DNA of 45,728 nt from Streptococcus tangpeifui (GTDB lineage Bacteria; Bacillota; Bacilli; Lactobacillales; Streptococcaceae), in the NCBI RefSeq assembly GCF_011038795.1, contig NZ_JAAKDU010000015.1, positions 1 through 45,728 of the forward strand, in the 5' to 3' direction. Positions 1-5,740 of this stretch are shown here, piece after piece. The notes under the pieces were generated by a model. That model did not search any database, was not told the DNA's origin, and worked only from the letters and a program-made list of their open reading frames with translations. Within the stretch, counting starts at the first letter, position 1. Each line of letters starts with the position of its first letter. Made by a program: the position numbers and the translations under genes.

Positions 1-19
1 CTTATTCTGAATTTTTAGC

Positions 20-54
20 ACAGAAAAAGACTACTAGGGACGAGCTAGTAGTCT
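20..54 (-). terminator. Rho-independent terminator, minus strand
   Basis: Read on the minus strand, GACTACTAG and CTAGTAGTC form a 9-bp stem with a short loop, followed directly by TTTTT. The plus strand has a weaker T-run further away. No intact minus-strand gene ends here; the only upstream material is the modular repeat at 150-455, so the transcript it ends is unknown. Confidence 0.6.
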
Positions 55-149
55 AAATATAATTTTTTTCGCTTTGATTATATCATAGGGAGGGAATTTT
101 TGCATTCTTTGTAGTTTTCGTATAAAAAATTTGTCCAGGCTTTCTGCTT

Positions 150-455
150 TGGAATAAATTTTTGACGCAGTAGTTGGGAGTAAGAATTGTTAGTTATGCC
201 AAGAGTCTTACCCCTGCACAGTTCATGAGGGGCTAAAAGCACCTCATAAACCGCTGCTGATTGGAAGTTCTTATCTTGGGGCGTAGTTCCATTTTTAAGC
301 GCCCTCTTAAACAGTCCACAGGACTGTTTAACTACCACGCAAGGTTAGGTCAAACAGTTTGGGGAACTTTTGAAGGTTATCTAATCTGATGAACCTTGTT
401 CATCTTATTTCCAACCTCAAAAGGGTTTCCCAAACCTTTTAAGCTGTGCGGGGAT
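150..455 (-). repeat. Modular hairpin-rich dispersed repeat, copy 1
   Basis: This stretch is similar, in reverse orientation, to 11795-12140. Shared blocks include the unit AGGTTGGAAATAAGATGAAC followed by GTTCATC (an internal hairpin), the palindromic AACAGTT/AACTGTT block, CCCCGCACA at one edge and a GTGGTAGTTAAA block. This copy has one 54-bp-type unit and copy 2 has two. An 86-codon open frame lies across it on the minus strand (78-338), but the matching frame of copy 2 stops after ten codons, so the element is most likely non-coding. The modular layout recalls streptococcal BOX elements, but I do not claim sequence homology. The rest of 1-525 holds only the terminator at 20-54 and the promoter of the next gene. 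Confidence 0.6.
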
Positions 456-525
456 GGGAATGTAACCCAAAATTTTGGGGTTGATCCCACTTCCTTTTAT
501 CGCCTCCTAGTATTATAATAAACCT

Positions 526-1152
526 ATGTTAACCGCAATCAATAACTATCTGGCTTATCAAGGCCAAAAATATATCAAACCTGAAAAATCAGGGACGCAA
601 GCTTCTGCTATGCAGGATTTGCGGATCTTGGCTCAAGCTGCTCGTCAGGAATTCGCTGAAATCAGTCAAGGACTTGCTCAGCGAGTAGCACCTTTTGAAC
701 CTGAACGGGTCAGTCAATGGATGAATCAAGCTCAGGTCTGTCGGCCTCATTTTTGGTGTTATTATCGTCTACCTTCTGATAGCCCAGAGGATGTAGCTAT
801 AGCCATTCGCCTCTATGGTCGCAAGGATAACTTTGGTATCTCGGTGGAGGTCAGCTTTGTGGAGCGCAAAAAATCAGAAGATACCTTGTCCAAACAAAAC
901 AAGGTCTTGGCAGTGCCAATTGCTGAACCTCTTTACTATTTTGCCCAAGAAGCTGGTGTTAGCCGAAAAGTGGAGGGGAATGAAGAAAACCGATCCAAGC
1001 TGCAAGAAGCTGTCGAATCAGGAACTGTCCGAAAGGTACTGGTCAAATATGATATTCCTATAGAAGTGGGAACGTCTCTAGATTCACTAACAGATCAGCT
1101 GACCTTGGGGGTTGATCGGGTTCTACCTTACTATGATGCAACGAAAAACTAG
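526..1152 (+). CDS. Unrecognised conserved-looking cytosolic protein
   Basis: The 208-residue product is not recognised. It has no signal peptide or membrane segment and a mixed alpha/beta composition. The middle (about residues 70-125) is rich in aromatic and beta-type residues (RPHFWCYYRLP, IAIRLYGRKDNFGISVEV). The C-terminal part is acidic and helical. The start at 526 has no Shine-Dalgarno sequence. Instead a TATAAT box ends six bases before the ATG, so the mRNA may be leaderless. It lies 17 bases upstream of the AlkD-like gene on the same strand and the two share the terminator at 1850-1882, so they are probably co-transcribed. That linkage is the only hint of function. Confidence 0.7.
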   Translation: MLTAINNYLAYQGQKYIKPEKSGTQASAMQDLRILAQAARQEFAEISQGLAQRVAPFEPERVSQWMNQAQVCRPHFWCYYRLPSDSPEDVAIAIRLYGRKDNFGISVEVSFVERKKSEDTLSKQNKVLAVPIAEPLYYFAQEAGVSRKVEGNEENRSKLQEAVESGTVRKVLVKYDIPIEVGTSLDSLTDQLTLGVDRVLPYYDATKN

Positions 1153-1169
1153 AATTTACGAAGAAATAA

Positions 1170-1826
1170 ATGGATTATAAAGAATTAAAAGCTCTTTTTG
1201 AAGCCCACCAAGACCCTGAAAATGCCCTTGCCATGGCTAAATACATGCGCAATCAGTTTCGTTTTTATGGTTTGAAAACAGCTGATAGGAGGGCTCTTTA
1301 CAAGGGCTTTCTTAAAGAAGCAAAGAAAAAACAAATACCAGACTGGCAGTTCTTGAATCAATGCTACGAGGATAGCCACCGAGAACTCCAGTATTTTGTT
1401 TATGACTACCTGCTGGCACTGAACAAGTATTTAACCTATGAGGATATTGCTCATATCCGTCATTATATCAAAGACAAGCCGTGGTGGGACACCATTGATT
1501 TTCTATGCAAGGTAATCGGCAGTATTGGCTTGAGAGATGACAGGGTGGCTCCTTTAATGTTAAGTTGGTCGCAGGATGAAGATCTTTGGATCAGAAGGAC
1601 GTCTATCGAGCATCAGCTTGGTCTAAAAGAAGAGACCGATAGAGACCTGCTGGAAAAAATTCTCCTTAACAATTTCGGCAGTCAGGAATTTTTCATCAAC
1701 AAAGCTATAGGCTGGGCCTTGCGGGATTATTCAAAGACCAATCCAGATTGGGTCAGGCAGTTCATCGAGAAATATGGAAATCAAATGTCTTCCTTAAGCG
1801 TAAAAGAAGGCAGCAAGTATCTTTAA
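1170..1826 (+). CDS. AlkD-like DNA alkylation repair (HEAT-repeat DNA glycosylase) protein
   Basis: The 218-residue protein matches the AlkD family, HEAT-like-repeat glycosylases that remove alkylated bases such as 3- and 7-methylpurines from DNA in the cytosol. Visible hallmarks are KYMRNQFRFYGLK near the N-terminus, the WWDTIDFL segment (about residues 106-113, family Trp and Asp positions), LWIRRTSIEHQL (catalytic-groove Arg region), and FINKAIGWALRDYSKTNP, the very typical C-terminal family block. Length is normal for streptococcal members (210-230). The ATG follows the previous gene by 17 bases, with only a weak GAAGAA ribosome site, so translation may depend on the upstream gene. I leave the symbol empty because AlkC/AlkD subfamilies and paralogues are not separable by eye. 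Confidence 0.85.
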   Translation: MDYKELKALFEAHQDPENALAMAKYMRNQFRFYGLKTADRRALYKGFLKEAKKKQIPDWQFLNQCYEDSHRELQYFVYDYLLALNKYLTYEDIAHIRHYIKDKPWWDTIDFLCKVIGSIGLRDDRVAPLMLSWSQDEDLWIRRTSIEHQLGLKEETDRDLLEKILLNNFGSQEFFINKAIGWALRDYSKTNPDWVRQFIEKYGNQMSSLSVKEGSKYL

Positions 1827-1849
1827 ATAAGAATGCTGACTATCAAAAA

Positions 1850-1882
1850 AGCCAGACGGTCATTAGGACGTCTGGCTTTTTC
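1850..1882 (+). terminator. Terminator of the 526-1826 unit
   Basis: AGCCAGACG and CGTCTGGCT form a perfect 9-bp stem with a ten-base loop, followed by TTTTT. The A-run on the 5' side means it can also work on the minus strand. Confidence 0.9.
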
Positions 1883-2041
1883 TCATGTGCATAGCTAATA
1901 ATAAAATAATATCGACAGTTTTCCATTAATAGCAGAAATAGCATAATCTGTAGCATTATTTTCATTTGAAATTAAAAATTCTTTTTCTTTAGGGGGCAGT
2001 AACGTAGGTATTTAGTTTCATTAACAATGACGCTTTAGGGG

Positions 2042-2070
2042 TTCACAGGCCAGCTAAAAAATTTTATAAT
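2042..2070 (+). promoter_or_regulatory. Promoter of the class IIa bacteriocin gene
   Basis: TTCACA (2042-2047) and TATAAT (2065-2070) are separated by exactly 17 bases. A direct repeat CTTTAGGGG occurs at 1987-1995 and 2033-2041, the second copy touching the -35 box. This is a candidate activator site, but I cannot tie it to ComE, ComR or another known regulator. Confidence 0.6.
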
Positions 2071-2122
2071 AACGGCTGTCAGGTAAAAAACTGGCAAATA
2101 AAAATAAAAGAGGTATAATCTT

Positions 2123-2356
2123 ATGACAACTCAAACATTGGAACAATTTGACGCAATGACTGTTCAAGAACTGGCTGCTATTGAAGGTGGAGCCACAGTT
2201 GAAGATGATGGATCAACGTATTATGGTAATGGACTGTATTGCAGCGAAGATAGAGGTTGCTGGGTAGACACTGGCCGCTTGCTTACTTCTCTTATAAACA
2301 ATATCCCCGCCCAATGGTTTACTGGTGGCAAATCTGGTTGGAATTCCAACTATTAA
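2123..2356 (+). CDS. Class IIa (pediocin-like) bacteriocin precursor
   Basis: The 77-residue precursor has a double-glycine leader (residues 1-23, ending AIEGG) of the type removed by C39 peptidase-exporters such as those at 5741 and 43425. The predicted mature peptide of 54 residues contains the pediocin box YYGNGLYC (33-40), a second Cys at 46 followed by Trp-Val, and a C-terminal half typical of the class (INN, then WFTGGKSGWNSNY). YGNGL with CWV resembles ubericin A from memory. Class IIa peptides permeabilise target cells through ManM/ManN of the mannose PTS. Oddities: five residues separate the cysteines instead of the usual four; the N-terminus carries an acidic extension (ATVEDDGST); the net charge is about -3 where the class is cationic. 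AAAAGAGG precedes the ATG. No intact immunity gene follows. Confidence 0.85.
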   Translation: MTTQTLEQFDAMTVQELAAIEGGATVEDDGSTYYGNGLYCSEDRGCWVDTGRLLTSLINNIPAQWFTGGKSGWNSNY

Positions 2357-2612
2357 TTTGACCGCTTCAGTATTAGTGGTTGAATCCAAGTAAACACAGC
2401 ACTAACGCTTAGTTGCCATACTTCAATTTAACTATGAAAAACAAAAAGAAGCGAATTGATTATATTATTGGCAAAATAGGCTAAGATACTTGTCTAGATT
2501 AAGAGGCTATCAGAAAAAAGACATCATTTATCTTGATTCTAGAGAACAGCACAGATTTTCAACATTGTAAATACTAGGCTGTGGTTACGAAGAGTTTCTA
2601 TAAGAAAAGTAA
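2357..2612 (+). other. Gene-poor tail of the class IIa unit; no intact immunity gene
   Basis: Class IIa immunity genes (about 90-115 codons) normally sit right here. No such frame exists. The only start with a lysine-rich reading frame is a 16-codon ORF at 2434-2484 (MKNKKKRIDYIIGKIG), with no convincing ribosome site. It could be the remnant of a broken gene or chance. Confidence 0.4.
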
Positions 2613-2644
2613 AGATGGAGCAGTTGATGCTTCATCTTTTTTAT
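2613..2644 (+). terminator. Terminator of the class IIa unit
   Basis: GATGGAGCA and TGCTTCATC pair over 9 bp (one G-U) around a five-base loop and are followed by TTTTTT. It closes the plus-strand unit before the converging serS gene. Confidence 0.75.
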
Positions 2645-2665
2645 AAACTTTATTAGCGCTTGCTT

Positions 2666-2700
2666 AAAAAAAAACAGACTTCCAAATTTGGAAATCTGCT
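2666..2700 (-). terminator. Terminator of serS
   Basis: On the minus strand, CAGATTTCC and GGAAGTCTG form a hairpin followed by a run of nine T. It starts about 12 bases after the serS stop codon. Confidence 0.85.
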
Positions 2701-2712
2701 TGAACTAGCTTA

Positions 2713-3993
2713 TTAATGGTTATCAACAATCACTTCAACCCCACCCATATAAGGTCGGAGGACTTCAGGGATAGTGACAGAGCCGTCTTCATTTTGATAG
2801 TTTTCAAGAATGGCTGCGACTGTGCGGCCGACAGCTAAGCCTGAACCATTGAGGGTGTGGAGGAGCTTAACCTTGCCATCAGCTTCGTCGCGGTAGCGAA
2901 TTTGTGCACGACGCGCTTGGAAGTCTTCACAGTTAGAGCAGGACGAGATTTCCCGGTAGGTATTTTGCGCTGGAATCCAGACTTCAAGATCATAGGTCTT
3001 AGCAGCTGAGAAGCCCATATCACCAGTACAAAGTGTGATCACGCGATATGGGAGCTCCAATTTCTGAAGGATGTTTTCGGCATTAGCCACCATCTGCTCT
3101 AATTGATTATAAGAGTCTTCTGGTTTAGCAAACTTAACCATTTCTACTTTGTGGAATTGGTGTAGACGGATCAGTCCGCGTGTATCTCGACCAGCAGAAC
3201 CAGCTTCTGAGCGGAAGGATGGACTCATCGCGGTAAATTTAACAGGCAGCTCCCTACCGTCGATGATCTCATCGCGGTAGAAGTTAGTCAAAGGAACTTC
3301 AGCTGTCGGAATGAGGACATAGTCGGAATCGGCTAGCTCAAACGTATCCTCTTTGAATTTCGGATACTGGCCAGTACCAAACATAGAATCGTGGTTGACC
3401 ATGTAAGGAGGAATCATTTCTGTGTAGCCTTCTTTAGCATGCTCATCTAGCATAAAGTTGTAGATAGCCCGTTCTAAACGAGCTCCTAAACCTTTGTAAA
3501 AGAGGAAACGTGACCCCGTAACTTTAGCACCGCGTTCCCAATCTAGAATATTTAGGTCTTCTCCTAGGTCCCAGTGTGGTTTAATTTCGAAATCGAAGTT
3601 GCGTGGCACTCCCCAACGGCGGACTTCGACATTTTCATCTTCATCTGCCCCAACTGGTACATCAGCATGTGGCATATTAGGCAGGGTTACAACGATATCG
3701 TTGAGCTCTTGGTCAACCTCAGTTAGCTCCGCATCAATAGCCTTGATTTGAGTTGAAACTTGCTGCATTTCAGCAATCTGATCGGAAGCATCTTCCTTGT
3801 TGCGTTTGGATTGAGCGATAGCAGCAGAAGCGATATTGCGGTGTGCCTTGAGTTCTTCGGATTTGACTAGCAGATCACGGCGTTTAATATCTAATTCCTT
3901 GAGCTGGTCCAAAGTTTCAGACTTGACTCCGCGGTTGGCCAAGTTTTTAGCAACATCGTCAAAATTTTGTCGGATACGTTTTAAATCTAACAT
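2713..3993 (-). CDS. serS: Seryl-tRNA synthetase
   Basis: The 426-residue class II aminoacyl-tRNA synthetase charges tRNA-Ser with serine in the cytosol. The N-terminal ~105 residues form the antiparallel coiled-coil arm that binds the long variable arm of tRNA-Ser ([18 protein letters not shown] onward, rich in K/E/Q heptads). The catalytic core follows: TAEVPLTNF, motif 2 [20 protein letters not shown], and motif 3 [16 protein letters not shown] near the C-terminus. Length is normal. The start has AAGGAC just upstream. Expression is predicted to be controlled by the serine T-box leader in front of it, and transcription ends at 2666-2700. A tRNA-Ser substrate gene lies at 25138-25224. Confidence 0.97.
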   Translation of the reverse strand: MLDLKRIRQNFDDVAKNLANRGVKSETLDQLKELDIKRRDLLVKSEELKAHRNIASAAIAQSKRNKEDASDQIAEMQQVSTQIKAIDAELTEVDQELNDIVVTLPNMPHADVPVGADEDENVEVRRWGVPRNFDFEIKPHWDLGEDLNILDWERGAKVTGSRFLFYKGLGARLERAIYNFMLDEHAKEGYTEMIPPYMVNHDSMFGTGQYPKFKEDTFELADSDYVLIPTAEVPLTNFYRDEIIDGRELPVKFTAMSPSFRSEAGSAGRDTRGLIRLHQFHKVEMVKFAKPEDSYNQLEQMVANAENILQKLELPYRVITLCTGDMGFSAAKTYDLEVWIPAQNTYREISSCSNCEDFQARRAQIRYRDEADGKVKLLHTLNGSGLAVGRTVAAILENYQNEDGSVTIPEVLRPYMGGVEVIVDNH

Positions 3994-4190
3994 AAGTCCT
4001 TCTTTCTAAATAAAAAGCACAGCTAGCATTTTGTTGGAGTGCCTGAGGCACGGTTCCATCCAACTTCACTAGCTGTGCACTTGATTGCTATTTGATTGAG
4101 TGATAACGGTAGAATTTCGATCAAACCTCTTTATCTGCTCGCAGCATCCGCAGACTTTCTGGAAAAGCTGACTGACCTACTTATCCGCTG
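3994..4190 (-). promoter_or_regulatory. T-box riboswitch leader of serS
   Basis: The leader between the promoter and the serS start carries the T-box signature GGATGGAACCGTGCC (minus strand, about 4047-4062), which pairs with the uncharged tRNA acceptor end. A long terminator stem, GCACAGCTAG (4069-4078) with CTAGCTGTGC (4017-4026), is followed by TTTTT. Upstream is a stem-I region with GCTGCGAGCAG and GAAATTCTACCG; a UCU serine codon inside the latter is a candidate specifier, but I could not fold it with certainty. Known mechanism: uncharged tRNA-Ser stabilises the antiterminator and lets serS be transcribed. Confidence 0.88.
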
Positions 4191-4195
4191 TCCTC

Positions 4196-4224
4196 ATTAT
4201 ATAAGAAAAGACTTAAAATGTAAA
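4196..4224 (-). promoter_or_regulatory. serS promoter
   Basis: On the minus strand TTTACA (4219-4224) and TATAAT (4196-4201) are spaced by 17 bases. This places the start site just upstream of the T-box leader. Confidence 0.75.
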
Positions 4225-4260
4225 GACTGGGTATTTATTGACTCCTTCAGCTGCCTCACT

Positions 4261-4632
4261 TTACTTCTTGTTAAAGCGGCTTGTAATTTCTCCCCAAATC
4301 TTTTGCCCCAAAGTAGGGAGTCTGACAATTTTATCATTGCCAATCTTTTCACGAGCTACCTTTAAAATCTTACCAGACTCCTTAGAGGCAAAGAGGAATT
4401 TTCCTTGTTTGGTAAAAACTTGAAAATGACGGCTGATTTTACGACCGGAAACATTAGCCCCAATCTTTTCTACCGATGTCCAGGGAATTTGAATATTGTC
4501 TTCTGGATTGTTGTCGTTGTAGAATTCCAAAGCTTTGTCGCCAACCATATACTTGCCGACCTTGTTACCCATGCCCATGTAAAAGACACCAGTTGTTGCT
4601 AAATCTACCGTGTGATTAAGTGATTGTGCCAT
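4261..4632 (-). CDS. manO: DUF956 family protein ManO (copy 1), detached from its operon
   Basis: The 123-residue cytosolic protein belongs to the DUF956/ManO family, encoded at the end of mannose PTS operons in lactic acid bacteria and thought to affect their regulation. The family pattern is clear: TTGVFYMGMGNKVGKYMVGDKALEFYNDNN, then IQIPWTSVEKIGANV and FASKESGKILKVAREKIG (shown in pieces). It is a paralogue of the gene at 12265-12651. Unlike that copy it does not directly follow manN: a bacteriocin/exporter module (4843-8032) lies between it and manN1. It therefore has its own promoter at 4659-4687. A similar interruption is what I recall for S. mutans. Confidence 0.88.
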   Translation of the reverse strand: MAQSLNHTVDLATTGVFYMGMGNKVGKYMVGDKALEFYNDNNPEDNIQIPWTSVEKIGANVSGRKISRHFQVFTKQGKFLFASKESGKILKVAREKIGNDKIVRLPTLGQKIWGEITSRFNKK

Positions 4633-4658
4633 AGTTCCTACCTTATGTATTTTTATCT

Positions 4659-4687
4659 ATTATACCATACTCATCTTTTATTCAAAA
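4659..4687 (-). promoter_or_regulatory. manO1 promoter
   Basis: On the minus strand TTTTGA (4682-4687) and TATAAT (4659-4664) are 17 bases apart, and TGG before the -10 makes it an extended -10. AAGGTAGGAAC follows as ribosome site. This lets manO1 be transcribed although it is cut off from manN1. Confidence 0.6.
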
Positions 4688-4842
4688 AATCAAATAAATA
4701 TCTACTAAAAGAATAATTAAAATAACAGAATGTTAATTAAAAGATTTCAGTGATGCTAAAAAATAATAAAATATCCATAAAATCATGCTATAAGTTATTT
4801 TTAATGTTATACTAATGGACATAATTAAAAGGAGGAAATACT

Positions 4843-5193
4843 ATGAAATGTCAAGCATTTGAAGATTTTAAAGCTACAAGTTTGGATAAGTTGTCTTGTA
4901 CGACGGGTGGAGCTACTGATGGCGAAGTTCTAGCTAATCGGATGGTACAAGGTAAAGCAAGTAATGGCGAAATTGCTATGTATACTTGGAACATTGTTAA
5001 AGATGGTTGGGTAAATTCACTCATGTCTTGGGGTACAGGAGGTTATAATAGCTCTGTAGGTTATAATCCTAAAGGTAACCAAGGTTTTAGGAATTATTCA
5101 TACGATGTTTCTACAGGTTCAGATAGTAGCAGTAGTAGTTCAAGTAATGGTGGTTATGTTAATTATAACCAAAGTTTCAATTCTGGATGGTAA
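4843..5193 (+). CDS. Double-glycine leader peptide, Gly/Ser/Asn-rich bacteriocin-like product
   Basis: The 116-residue product starts with a typical leader for C39 exporters (residues 1-23, AFEDF near the start, ending TTGG), very like the leader at 40530. The predicted mature part of 93 residues is long for a class II bacteriocin. It begins with a helical segment (about 25-65, containing AMYTWNIVKDGWVNSLMSWG), followed by a Gly/Asn/Tyr-rich region and a run of seven serines in an S-rich patch (about residues 92-101), and ends NQSFNSGW. A strong AAAGGAGGAAA site precedes the ATG. It lies 547 bases before the exporter at 5741. It is probably a secreted antimicrobial or signalling peptide; no family name is recognised. 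Confidence 0.75.
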   Translation: MKCQAFEDFKATSLDKLSCTTGGATDGEVLANRMVQGKASNGEIAMYTWNIVKDGWVNSLMSWGTGGYNSSVGYNPKGNQGFRNYSYDVSTGSDSSSSSSSNGGYVNYNQSFNSGW

Positions 5194-5259
5194 ATTTATC
5201 GTGATGGGAAGACCTTTTTATAGAATAATTAGCGATTGATAATTTTACTTGTGCAAGTA

Positions 5260-5470
5260 GCTAAAATCGAATATAACAATTTTTCAAGGATGCAGCTTAT
5301 CTAGGAAACGCTGTAATTTATACCTGGCAGGATTGTTTAAAGTGCATGTGAGAAAATTGTAAGTAGTATTATTAGCACATATTCTGGTGCAGGCAATACC
5401 CTCCTGCTAACTTAGGTTTAATAATTGTGGGTACGATGTAACAAGAGATTCATTAGGTGGTTTATTCCAT
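5260..5470 (+). pseudogene. Decayed paralogue of the 4843 peptide gene
   Basis: Several short frames echo the upstream gene in the same order. GNAVIYTWQD resembles EIAMYTWNIV. A TAGGTTTAATAATTGTGGG stretch resembles the DNA of its QGFRNYS region, and GYDVT resembles SYDVS. Stops and frameshifts separate them and no leader survives. The whole gap 5194-5740 otherwise holds only a 10-bp inverted repeat (CCATGCTCAG/CTGAGCATGG, about 5468-5502) and the terminator at 5574-5608. Confidence 0.35.
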
Positions 5471-5573
5471 GCTCAGGAGCTAATAATCTTCTGAGCATGG
5501 GCGGTATAATCCATAGCGAGTCAATGATGCAATAATGGCTAACTAACAATACATCAATTCTAATATGAGCACT

Positions 5574-5608
5574 AGCCTGACTCTGACTATACAGATGTCA
5601 GGCTTTTT
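5574..5608 (+). terminator. Terminator after the 4843 unit
   Basis: AGCCTGAC and GTCAGGCT form an 8-bp stem followed by TTTTT. It separates the peptide gene and its remnant from the exporter gene. Confidence 0.8.
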
Positions 5609-5740
5609 GTGAATAGTTTGTTAAGGATGCCCCTAAAAACTCTTTTTTTAATCAGAAACTTGATTTAACAATGTTTATGAGTATAAAACAAAAAGAAGTT
5701 TTTGAGCTTTCTAGGAGCCTTTGAGTAGAAGGAATGATAT

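Noticed and set aside
78..338. 86-codon minus-strand frame at the window start
   Set aside because: It lies across the modular repeat. The corresponding frame in copy 2 (from about 11961) stops after ten codons, and no ribosome site is seen. Treated as non-coding repeat.
2434..2484. 16-codon lysine-rich frame as class IIa immunity gene
   Set aside because: Far too short for the family, no ribosome site, no recognisable immunity sequence.
5468..5502. 10-bp inverted repeat as a terminator
   Set aside because: No T-run follows on either strand; the true terminator lies at 5574.
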